DNA of 64,000 nt from Antedon bifida (Eukaryota; Echinodermata; Crinoidea; Comatulida; Antedonidae). Each line of letters opens with the position of its first letter. Positions within the stretch are counted from its first letter, which is position 1. The stretch covers positions 12,257,820 through 12,321,819 of the forward strand of contig OY727096.1 of NCBI GenBank assembly GCA_963402885.1. The letters are read 5' to 3'. Shown here piece after piece: positions 9,753 to 21,106 of the stretch. The notes below the pieces were generated by a model. It saw nothing but the letters and a program-made list of their open reading frames with translations, searched no databases and was not told where the DNA came from. The translations under genes and the position numbers were made by a program.

Positions 9753-10260
9753 AGTTCGACAAAAATTTTTCACACAAAACATAAAAGTGTACAGAATAGC
9801 TTCAAATCGCATTTAGAGACGTTTTAGACCAATTTGTGATTTTGGAAAAAACTTGTTAACATAAAAACACCAAAGTGCTTAGAATAGCTTCAAATCGCAT
9901 TTTGAGACATTTTAGACAATTTGTGATTTTCGAAAGAACTTGGTTACACAAAAACATAAAAGTGCTTAAAATCGCATTAGAAACCGTTTTAGACCATTTT
10001 GAGCATTTCGATAAAACTTTTCACACAAAAACATCAAAGAGCACAAAATAGCTTAATATCGTATTTAAAAACGTTTTAGACAATTTTGAGCATTTCGACA
10101 AAAATTTTTCACACAAAACATCAAAGTGTACAGAATAGCTTCAAATCGCATTTGGAGACGTTTTAGACCATTTTGTGATTTTCAAAAAAACTTGTTAACA
10201 AAAAAAACACCAAAGTGCTAAGAATAGCTTCAAATCGCATTTGGAGACGTTTTAGACCAT
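9753..10260 (+). repeat. Diverged satellite patch 1
   Basis: Monomers here depart from the common subtypes: AGCAGTTCGAC, CATAAAAGTG, TTTAGAGACG, GATTTTGGAAAAAAC, TTTTGAGACATTTTAGACAA, and a 78-bp monomer. The patch is embedded in regular HORs on both sides, so it is either an older remnant or a segment missed by recent homogenisation. Confidence 0.75.
9924..10001 (+). repeat. 78-bp short monomer
   Basis: This monomer opens TGATTTTCGAAAGAACTTGG and lacks about ten bases in the middle: where others have GCTTAGAATAGCTTCAAATC it has GCTTAAAATC. It ends AGAAACCGTTTTAGACC. Other copies begin at 12203, 13422, 14281 and 18761, always in diverged patches and always followed by an AGCATTTCGAT- or AGCACTTCGAT-type monomer. 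Confidence 0.88.
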
Positions 10261-10569
10261 TTTGTGATTTTCGAAAAAACTTTTCACACAAAAACATCAA
10301 AGAGCACAAAATAGCTTAATATCGTATTTAAAAACGTTTTAGACCATTTTGAGCATTTCGACAAAAATTTTTCACACAAAACATCAAAGTGTACAGAATA
10401 GCTTCAAATCGCATTTTGAGACGTTTTAGACCATTTTGTGATTTTCGAAAAAACTTGTTAACATAAAAACACCAAAGTGCTTAGAATAGCTTCAAATCGC
10501 ATTTGGAGACGTTTTAGACCATTTTGTGATTTTCGAAAAAACTTGTTAACATAAAAACATCAAAGTGTT

Positions 10570-12690
10570 CAGAATAGCTTCAAATCGCATTTGGAGACGT
10601 TTTAGACCATTTTGTTATTTTCGAAAAAACTTAGTTACACAAAAACACCAAAGTGCTTAGAATAGCTTCAAATCGCATTTGGAGACGTTTTAGACCATTT
10701 TGTGATTTTCGAAAAAAGTTGTTAACATAAAAACATCAAAGTGTACAGAATAGCTTCATATCGCATTTGGAGACGTTTTAGACCATTTTGTGATTTTCGA
10801 AAAAAATTGTTAACACAAAAACACCAAAGTGTACAGAATAGTTTCAAATCGCATTTGGAGACGTTTTAGACCATTTTGTGATTTTCGAAAAAACTTTTCA
10901 CACAAAAACATCAAAGTGTACAGAATAGCTTCAAATCGCATTTGGAGACGTTTTAGACCATTTTGTGATTTTCGAAAAAACTTGTTAACATAAAAACATC
11001 AAAGTGTACAGAATAGCTTCAAATCGCATTTGGAGACGTTTTAGACCATTTTCTGATTTTCGAAAAAACTTTTCACACAAAAACATCAAAGAGCACAAAA
11101 TAGCTTAGAATAGCTTCAAATCGCATTTGGATACGTTTTAGACCATTTTGTTGTTTGCGAAAAAACTTAGTTACACAAAAACACCAAAGTGCTTAGAATA
11201 GCTTCAAATCGCATTTGGAGACGTTTTAGACCATTTTGTGATTTTCGAAAAAAGTTGTTAACATAAAAACATCAAAGTGTACAGAATAGCTTCATATCGC
11301 ATTTGGAGACGTTTTAGACCATTTTGTGATTTTCGAAAAAACTTGTTAACACAAAAACACCAAAGTGTACAGAATAGCTTCAAATCGCATTTGGAGACGT
11401 TTTAGACCATTTTGTGATTTTCGAAAAAACTTTTCACACAAAAACATCAAAGTGTACAGAATAGCTTCAAATCGCATTTGGAGACGTTTTAGACCATTTT
11501 GTGATTTTCGAAAAAAATTGTTAACATAAAAACATCAAAGTGTACAGAATAGCTTCAAATCGCATTTGGAGACGTTTTAGACCATTTTGTGATTTTCGAA
11601 AAAACTTTTCACACAAAAACATCAAAGAGCACAAAATAGCTTAATATCGTATTTAAAAACGTTTTAGACCATTTTGAGCATTTCGACAAAAATTTTTCAC
11701 ACAAAACATAAAAGTGTACAGAATAGCTTCAATTCGCATTTGGAGACGTTTTAGACCATTTTGAGATTTTCGAAAAAACTTTTTAACACAAAAACACCAA
11801 AGTGCTTAGAATAGCTTCAAATCGCATTTGGAGACGTTTTTGACCATTTTGAGATTTTCGAAAAAACTTTTTAACACAAAAACACAAAAGTGCTTAGAAT
11901 AGCTTCAAATCGCATTTGGAGACGTTTTAGACCATTTTGTGATTTTCGAAAAAACTTGTTGACATAAAAACACCAAAGTGCTTAGAATAGCTTCAAATCG
12001 CATTTGGAGACGTTTTAGACCATTTTGTGATTTTCGAAATAACTTGTTAACATAAAAACATCAAAGTGTACAGAATAGCTTCAAATCGCATTTAGAGACG
12101 TTTTAGACCAATTTGTGATTTTGGAAAAAACTTGTTAACATAAAAACACCAAAGTGCTTAGAATAGCTTCAAATCGCATTTTGAGACATTTTAGACAATT
12201 TGTGATTTTCGAAAGAACTTGGTTACACAAAAACATAAAAGTGCTTAAAATCGCATTAGAAACCGTTTTAGACCATTTTGAGCACTTCGATAAAACTTTT
12301 AACACAAAAACATCAAAGAGCACAAAATAGCTTAATATCGTATTTAAAAACGTTTTAGACAATTTTGAGCATTTCGACAAAAATTTTTCACACAAAACAT
12401 CAAAGTGTACAGAATAGCTTCAAATCGCATTTGGAGACGTTTTAGACCATTTTGTGATTTTCAAAAAAACTTGTTAACAAAAAAAACACCAAAGTGCTAA
12501 GAATAGCTTCAAATCGCATTTGGAGACAATTTAGACCATTTTGTGATTTTCGAAAAAACTTGTTAACATAAAAACACCAAAGTGCTTAGAATAGCTTTAA
12601 ATCGCATTTGGAGACGTTTTAGACCATTTTGTGATTTTCGAAAAAAATTGTTAACATAAAAACACCAAAGTGCTTAGAATAGCTTCAAAT
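10570..12690 (+). repeat. Paralogous satellite block, copy 1 of 2
   Basis: Matches about 17.21-19.25 kb. The offset is 6,646 bp at the left and 6,558 bp at the right, because copy 2 lacks one 88-bp monomer near 17.9 kb. Shared rare features include AATTCGCATTTGG, the 78-bp monomer, and an 86-codon minus-strand frame (12135-12395 here) that is identical in protein sequence. The match ends where this copy goes to CGCATATTGAGACATT. Confidence 0.8.
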
Positions 12691-14690
12691 CGCATATTGA
12701 GACATTTTAGAATATTTTGTGATTTTCAAAAAAATTTGGTTACACAAAAACACCAAAGTGCTTAGAATAGCTTCAAATCGCATTTCGAGACGTTTTAGAC
12801 CATTTTGAGCATTTCGACAAAAATTTTTAACACAAAACATCAAAGTGTACAGAATAGCTTCAAATCGCATATGAAGACATTTTAGACGATTTTGTGATTT
12901 TCGAAAAAAGTTGTTAACATAAAAACATCAAAGTGTACAGAATAGCTTCAAATCGCATTTGGAAACGTTTTAGACCATTTTCTGATTTTCGAAAAAAATT
13001 GTTAACATAAAAACATCAAAGTGCTTAGAATAGCTTCAAATCGCATTTGGAGACGTTTTAGACCATTTTGTGATTTTCGAAAAAACTTGTTAACATAAAA
13101 ACATCAAAGTGTACAGAATAGCTTCAAATCGCATTTGGAGACGTTTAAGACCATTTTGTGATTTTCGAAAAAACTTGTTAACATAAAAACATCAAAGTGT
13201 ACAGAATAGCTTCAAATCGCATTTGGAGACGTTTTAGACCATTTTGTGATTTTCGAAAAAACTTTTCACACAAAAACATCAAAGAGCACAAAATAGCTTA
13301 ATATCGTATTTAAAAACGTTTTAGACCATTTTGTGATTTTCGAAAAAACTTGTTAACATAAAAACACCAAAGTGCTTAGAATAGCTTCAAATCGCATTTT
13401 GAGACATTTTAGATCATTTTGTGATTTTCGAAAGAACTTGGTTACACAAAAACATAAAAGTGCTTAAAATCGCATTAGAAACCGTTTTAGACCATTTTGA
13501 GCATTTCGATAAAACTTTTCACACAAAAACATCAAAGAGCACAAAATAGCTTAATATCGTATTTAAAAACGTTTTAGACCATTTTGAGCATTTCGACAAA
13601 AATTTTTCACACAAAACTTCAAAGTGTACAGAATAGCTTCAAATCGCATTTAGAGACGTTTTAGACCATTTTGTGATTTTCGAAAAAACTTGTTAGCATA
13701 AAAACATTAAAGTGTACAGAATAGCTTCAAATCGCATTTGGAGACGTTTTAGACCATTTTGTGATTTTCAAAAAAACTTGTTATCATAAAAACACCAAAG
13801 TGCTTAGAATACATTCAAATCGCATTTGGAGACGTTTTAGACCATTTTGAGCATTTCGATAAAACTTTTCACACAAAAACATCAAAGAGCACAAAATAGC
13901 TTCAAATCGCATTTGGAGACGTTTTAACCCATTTTGTGATTTTCGAAAAAACTTGTTAACATAAAAACATCAAAGTGTACAGAATAGCTTCAAATCGCAT
14001 TTGGAGACCTTTTAGACCATTTTGTTATTTTCGAAAAAACTTGTTAAAAGAAAAACACCAAAGTGCTTAAAATAGCTTCAAATTGCATATTGAGACATTT
14101 TAGAATATTTTGTGATTTTTGAAAAAATTTGGTTACACAAAAACACCAAAGTGCTTAGAATAGCTTCAAATCGCATTTCTAGACGTTTTAGACCATTTTG
14201 AGCATTTCGAAAAAAATTTTTAACACAAAACATCAAAGTGTACAGAATAGCTTCAAATCGCACATTTTTAGACCATTTTGTGATTTTCGAAAGAACTTGG
14301 TTACACAAAAACATAAAAGTGCTTAAAATCACATTAGAAACCGTTTTAGACAATTTTGAGCATTTCGATTAAACTTTTCACACAAAAACATCAAAGAGCA
14401 CAAAATAGCTTAATATCGTATTTAAAAACGTTTTAGACAATTTTGAGCATTTCGACAAAAATTTTTCACACAAAACATCAAAGTGTACAGAATAGCTTCA
14501 AATCGCATTTGGAGACGTTTTAGACCATTTTGTGATTTTCAAAAAAACTTGTTAACAGAAGAACACCAAAGTGTACAGAATAGCTTCAAATCGCATTTGG
14601 AGACGTTTTAGACCATTTTGTAATTGTCGAAAAAACTTGTTAACATAAAAACATCAAAGTGTACAGAATAGCTTCAATTGCATTTTGAGA
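11690..14690 (+). repeat. Diverged satellite patch 2
   Basis: The longest stretch of irregular monomers: repeated AGCATTTCGATAAAAC, CGCATATTGAGACATTTTAG, GTTAACAAAAAAAACACC, three 78-bp monomers, and a truncated unit near 14.25 kb (ATCGCACATTTTTAGACC). HOR order is hard to follow here. It is probably an older part of the array between recently homogenised blocks. Confidence 0.75.
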
Positions 14691-14966
14691 CGTTTTAGAC
14701 CATTTTGTGATTTTCGAAAAAACTTTTTAACACAAAAACACCAAAGTGCTTAGAATAGCTCCAAATCGCATTTGGAGACGTTTTAGACCATTTGGTGATT
14801 TTCGAAAAAAATTGTTAACATAAAAACATCAAAGTGTACAGAATAGCTTCAAATCGCATTTGGAGACGTTTTAGACCATTTTGTGATTTTCGAAAAAACT
14901 TGTTAACATAAAAACATCAAAGTGTTCAGAATAGCTTGAAATCGCATTTGGAGACGTTTTAGACCA

Positions 14967-15760
14967 TTTTGTGATTTTCGAAAAAACTTTTCACACAAAA
15001 ACATCAAAGAGCACAAAATAGCTTAATATCGTATTTAAAAACGTTTTAGACCATTTTGAGCATTTCGACAAAAATTTTTCACACAAAACATCAAAGTGTA
15101 GAGAATAGCTTCAAATCGCATTTTGAGACGTTTTAGACCATTTTGTGATTTTCGAAAAAACTTGTTAACATAAAAACACCAAAGTGCTTAGAATAGCTTC
15201 AAATCGCATTTGGAGACGTTTTAGACCATTTTGTGATTTTCGAAAAAACTTGTTAACATAAAAACATCAAAGTGTTCAGAATAGCTTCAAATCGCATTTG
15301 GAGACGTTTTAGACCATTTTGTTATTTTCGAAAAAACTTAGTTACACAAAAACACCAAAGTGCTTAGAATAGCTTCAAATCGCATTTGGAGACGTTTTAG
15401 ACCATTTTGTGATTTTCGAAAAAAGTTGTTAACATAAAAACATCAAAGTGTACAGAATAGCTTCATATCGCATTTGGAGACGTTTTAGACCATTTTGTGA
15501 TTTTCGAAAAAACTTGTTAACACAAAAACACCAAAGTGTACAGAATAGTTTCAAATCGCATTTGGAGACGTTTTAGACCATTTTGTGATTTTCGAAAAAA
15601 CTTTTCACACAAAAACATCAAAGTGTACAGAATAGCTTCAAATCGCATTTGGAGACGTTTTAGACCATTTTGTGATTTTCGAAAAAACTTGTTAACATAA
15701 AAACATCAAAGTGTACAGAATAGCTTCAAATCGCATTTGGAGACGTTTTAGACCATTTTG
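14967..15760 (+). repeat. HOR cassette E-F-G-H-B-C-D-A'-A
   Basis: Nine monomers in the same order as at 27480-28268: the GAGCAC monomer, AGCATTTCGAC, CACC/GCTTAG, CATC/GTTCAG, TTATTTTCG, TTCATATCGC, TAGTTTC, then two A-type units. It resumes regular structure directly after diverged patch 2. End positions are approximate. Confidence 0.8.
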
Positions 15761-17209
15761 TGATTTTCGAAAAAACTTTTTAACACAAAAACACCAAATT
15801 GCTTAGAATAGCTTCAAATCGCATTTGGAGACGTTTTAGACCATTTGGTGATTTTCGAAAAAACTTGTTAATATAAAAACATCAAAGTGTACAGAATAGC
15901 TTCAAATCGCATTTGGAGACGTTTTAGACCATTTTGTTATTTTCGAAAAAACTTGTTAACATAAAAACATCAAAGTGTTCAGAATAGCTTGAAATCGCAT
16001 TTGGAGACGTTTTAGACCATTTTGTGATTTTCGAAAAAACTTTTCACACAAAAACATCAAAGAGCACAAAATAGCTTAATATCGTATTTAAAAACGTTTT
16101 AGACCATTTTGAGCATTTCGACAAAAATTTTTCACACAAAACATCAAAGTGTACAGAATAGCTTCAAATCGCATTTTGAGACGTTTTAGACCATTTTGTG
16201 ATTTTCGAAAAAACTTGTTAACATAAAAACACCAAAGTGCTTAGAATAGCTTCAAATCGCATTTGGAGACGTTTTAGACCATTTGGTGATTTTCGAAAAA
16301 AATTGTTAACATAAAAACATCAAAGTGTACAGAATAGCTTCAAATCGCATTTGGAGACGTTTTAGACCATTTTGTGATTTTCGAAAAAACTTGTTAACAT
16401 AAAAACATCAAAGTGTTCAGAATAGCTTGAAATCGCATTTGGAGACGTTTTAGACCATTTTGTGATTTTCGAAAAAACTTTTCACACAAAAACATCAAAG
16501 AGCACAAAATAGCTTAATATCGTATTTAAAAACGTTTTAGACCATTTTGAGCATTTCGACAAAAATTTTTCACACAAAACATCAAAGTGTACAGAATAGC
16601 TTCAAATCGCATTTTGAGACGTTTTAGACCATTTTGTGATTTTCGAAAAAACTTGTTAACATAAAAACATCAAAGTGTTCAGAATAGCTTCAAATCGCAT
16701 TTGGAGACGTTTTAGACCATTTTGTTATTTTCGAAAAAACTTAGTTACACAAAAACACCAAAGTGCTTAGAATAGCTTCAAATCGCATTTGGAGACGTTT
16801 TAGACCATTTTGTGATTTTCGAAAAAAGTTGTTAACATAAAAACATCAAAGTGTACAGAATAGCTTCATATCGCATTTGGAGACGTTTTAGACCATTTTG
16901 TGATTTTCGAAAAAACTTGTTAACACAAAAACACCAAAGTGTACAGAATAGTTTCAAATCGCATTTGGAGACGTTTTAGACCATTTTCTGATTTTCGAAA
17001 AAACTTTTCACACAAAAACATCAAAGTGTACAGAATAGCTTCAAATCGCATTTGGAGACGTTTTAGACCATTTTGTGATTTTCGAAAAAACTTGTTAACA
17101 TAAAAACATCAAAGTGTACAGAATAGCTTCAAATCGCATTTGGAGACGTTTTAGACCATTTTGTGATTTTCGAAAAAACTTTTCACACAAAAACATCAAA
17201 GAGCACAAA

Positions 17210-19250
17210 ATAGCTTAGAATAGCTTCAAATCGCATTTGGAGACGTTTTAGACCATTTTGTTATTTGCGAAAAAACTTAGTTACACAAAAACACCAAAGT
17301 GCTTAGAATAGCTTCAAATCGCATTTGGAGACGTTTTAGACCATTTTGTGATTTTCGAAAAAAGTTGTTAACATAAAAACATCAAAGTGTACAGAATAGC
17401 TTCATATCGCACTTGGAGACGTTTTAGACCATTTTGTGATTTTCGAAAAAACTTGTTAACACAAAAACACCAAAGTGTACAGAATAGCTTCAAATCGCAT
17501 TTGGAGACGTTTTAGACCATTTTGTGATTTTCGAAAAAATTTTTCACACAAAAACATCAAAGTGTACAGAATAGCTTCAAATCGCATTTGGAGACGTTTT
17601 AGACCATTTTGTGATTTTCGAAAAAACTTGTTAACATAAAAACATCAAAGTGTACAGAATAGCTTCAAATCGCATTTGGAGACGTTTTAGACCATTTTGT
17701 GATTTTCGAAAAAACTTTTCACACAAAAACATCAAAGAGCACAAAATAGCTTAGAATAGCTTCAAATCGCATTTGGAGACGTTTTAGACCATTTTGTTAT
17801 TTGCGAAAAAACTTAGTTACACAAAAACACCAAAGTGCTTAGAATAGCTTCAAATCGCATTTGGAGACGTTTTAGACCATTTTGTGATTTTCGAAAAAAG
17901 TTGTTAACACAAAAACACCAAAGTGTACAGAATAGCTTCAAATCGCATTTGGAGACGTTTTAGACCATTTTGTGATTTTCGAAAAAACTTTTCACACAAA
18001 AACATCAAAGTGTACAGAATAGCTTCAAATCGCATTTGGAGACGTTTTAGACCATTTTGTGATTTTCGAAAAAACTTGTTAACATAAAAACATCAAAGTA
18101 TACAGAATAGCTTCAAATCGCATTTGGAGACGTTTTAGATCATTTTGTGATTTTCGAAAAAACTTTTCACACAAAAACATCAAAGAGCACAAAATAGCTT
18201 AATATCGTATTTAAAAACGTTTTAGACCATTTTGAGCATTTCGACAAAAATTTTTCACACAAAACATAAAAGTGTACAGAATAGCTTCAATTCGCATTTG
18301 GAGACGTTTTAGACCATTTTGAGATTTTCGAAAAAACTTTTTAACACAAAAACACCAAAGTGCTTAGAATAGCTTCAAATCGCATTTGGAGACGTTTTAG
18401 ACCATTTTGAGATTTTCGAAAAAACTTTTTAACACAAAAACACAAAAGTGCTTAGAATAGCTTCAAATCGCAATTGGAGACGTTTTAGACCATTTTGTGA
18501 TTTTCGAAAAAACTTGTTGACATAAAAACACCAAAGTGCTTAGAATAGCTTCAAATCGCATTTGGAGACGTTTTAGACCATTTTGTGATTTTCGAAATAA
18601 CTTGTTAACATAAAAACATCAAAGTGTACAGAATAGCTTCAAATCGCATTTAGAGACGTTTTAGACCAATTTGTGATTTTGGAAAAAACTTGTTAACATA
18701 AAAACACCAAAGTGCTTAGAATAGCTTCAAATCGCATTTTGAGACATTTTAGACAATTTGTGATTTTCGAAAGAACTTGGTTACACAAAAACATAAAAGT
18801 GCTTAAAATCGCATTAGAAACCGTTTTAGACCATTTTGAGCATTTCGATAAAACTTTTAACACAAAAACATCAAAGAGCACAAAATAGCTTAATATCGTA
18901 TTTAAAAACGTTTTAGACAATTTTGAGCATTTCGACAAAAATTTTTCACACAAAACATCAAAGTGTACAGAATAGCTTCAAATCGCATTTGGAGACGTTT
19001 TAGACCATTTTGTGATTTTCAAAAAAACTTGTTAACAAAAAAAACACCAAAGTGCTAAGAATAGCTTCAAATCGCATTTGGAGACAATTTAGACCATTTT
19101 GTGATTTTCGAAAAAACTTGTTAACATAAAAACACCAAAGTGCTTAGAATAGCTTTAAATCGCATTTGGAGACGTTTTAGACCATTTTGTGATTTTCGAA
19201 AAAAATTGTTAACATAAAAACACCAAAGTGCTTAGAATAGCTTCAAATGC
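17210..19250 (+). repeat. Paralogous satellite block, copy 2 of 2
   Basis: Partner of 10570-12690. Near 17.9 kb a C-type opening (AAAAAAGTTGTTAAC) is joined to a D-type remainder (ACACAAAAACACC), removing one monomer relative to copy 1, as expected for unequal exchange between neighbours. Right of 19.25 kb it continues into different monomers. Confidence 0.78.
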
Positions 19251-19450
19251 CATTTGGAGACGTTTTAGACCATTTTGTGATTTTCGAAAAAACTTGTTAA
19301 CATAAAAACACCAAAGTGTACAGAATAGCTTCAAATTGCATTTGGAGACGTTTTAGACCATTTTGCGATTTTCGAAAAAACTTGTTAACATAAAAACACA
19401 AAAGTGCTTAGAATAGCTTCAAATCGCATTTTGAGACATTTTAGACCATT
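18240..19450 (+). repeat. Diverged satellite patch 3
   Basis: Contains CATAAAAGTG, AATTCGCATTTGG, a 78-bp monomer at 18761, GTTAACAAAAAAAACACC and CAAATGCCATTTGG. Most of it is the duplicated counterpart of part of patch 2. Only the last part, about 19.25-19.45 kb, is separate. Confidence 0.72.
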
Positions 19451-20056
19451 TTGTGATTTTCGAAAAAACTTGTTAACATAAAAACATCAAAGTGTACAGA
19501 ATAGCTTCAAATCGCATTTGGAGACGTTTTAGACCATTTTGTGATTTTCGAAAAAACTTTTCACATAAAAACATCAAAGAGCACAAAATAGCTTAGAATA
19601 GCTTCAAATCGCATTTGAAGACGTTTTAGACCATTTTGTGATTTTCGAAAAAACTTGTTAACATAAAAACATCAAAGTGTACAGAATAGCTTCAAATCGC
19701 ATTTGGAGACGTTTTAGACCATTTTGTGATTTTCGAAAAAACTTGTTAACATAAAAACATCAAAGTGTTCAGAATAGCTTCAAATCGCATTTGGAGACGT
19801 TTTAGACCATTTTGTGATTTTCGAAAAAACTTTTCACAAAAAAACATCAAAGAGCACAAAATAGCTTAATATCGTATTTAAAAACGTTTTAAACCATTTT
19901 GAGGATTTCGACAAAAAATTATTCACACCAAACATCAAAGTGAACAGAATAGCTTCAAATCGCATTTGGACATGTTTTAGACCATTTTGTGATTTTCGAA
20001 AAAACTTGTTAACATAAAACCATCAAAGTGTACAGAATAGCTTCAAATCGCATTTT

Positions 20057-21106
20057 GAGACATTTTAGAATATTTTGTGATTTTCGAAAAAACTTGGTTA
20101 CACAAAAAAACCAAAGTGCTTAGAATAGCTTCAAATCGCATTTGGAGACGTTTTAGACCATTTTGAGCATTTCGACAAAAAATTTTTACACAAAACATCA
20201 AAGTGTACAGAATAGCTTAAAATCGTATTTGGAGACGTTTTAGACCATTTTGTGATTTTGGAAAAAAGTTGTTAACATAAAAACATCAAAGTGTACAGAA
20301 TAGCTTCAAATCGCATTTGGAGACGTTATAGACCATTTTGTGATTTTCGAAAAAAGTTGTTAACATAAAAACATCAAAGTGTACAGAATAGCTTCAAATC
20401 GCATTTGGAGACGTTTTAGACCATTTTGTGATTTTCGAAAAAACTTTTCACACAAAAACATCAAAGAGCACAAAATAGCTTAATATCGTATTTAAAAACG
20501 TTTTAGACCATTTTGAGCATTTCGACAAAAATTTTTTACACAAAACATCAAAGTGTACAGAATAGCTTCAAATCGCATTTTGAGACATTTTAGAATATTT
20601 TGTGATTTTCGAAAAAACTTGGTTACACAAAAAAACCAAAGTGCTTAGAATAGCTTCAAATCGCATTTGGAGACGTTTTAGACCATTTTGAGCATTTCGA
20701 CAAAAAAATTTTACACAAAACATCAAAGTGTACAGAATAGCTTAAAATCGTATTTGGAGACGTTTTAGACCATTTTGTGATTTTGGAAAAAAGTTGTTAA
20801 CATAAAAACATCAAAGTGTACAGAATAGCTTCAAATCGCATTTGGAGACGTTATAGACCATTTTGTGATTTTCGAAAAAAGTTGTTAACATAAAAACATC
20901 AAAGTGTACAGAATAGCTTCAAATCGCATTTGGAGACGTTTTAGACCATTTTGTGATTTTCGAAAAAACTTTTCACACAAAAACATCAAAGAGCACAAAA
21001 TAGCTTAATATCGTATTTAAAAACGTTTTAGACCATTTTGAGCATTTCGACAAAAATTTTTTACACAAAACATCAAAGTGTACAGAATAGCTTCAAATCG
21101 CATTTG
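20057..21106 (+). repeat. 525-bp local tandem duplication (6 monomers)
   Basis: GAGACATTTTAGAATATTTT occurs at 20057 and again at 20582, followed in both by the same run of rare monomers (CTTGGTTACAC, AAAATCGTATTTGG, GATTTTGGAAAAAAG, GTTATAGACC). The related block at 26.3-26.8 kb has only one copy, and the offset between the two blocks falls from 6,253 to 5,728 across it, exactly 525. I noticed one local A/T run difference (near 20.18 versus 20.71 kb). Confidence 0.88.

Noticed and set aside
12135-12395. Repeated minus-strand frames of 60-91 codons (also 14078-14353, 18693-18953, 44919-45134 and others)
   Set aside because: They are translations of satellite monomers, recur wherever the same HOR recurs, and have plus-strand counterparts of the same kind. 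There is no start context, splice structure or domain.
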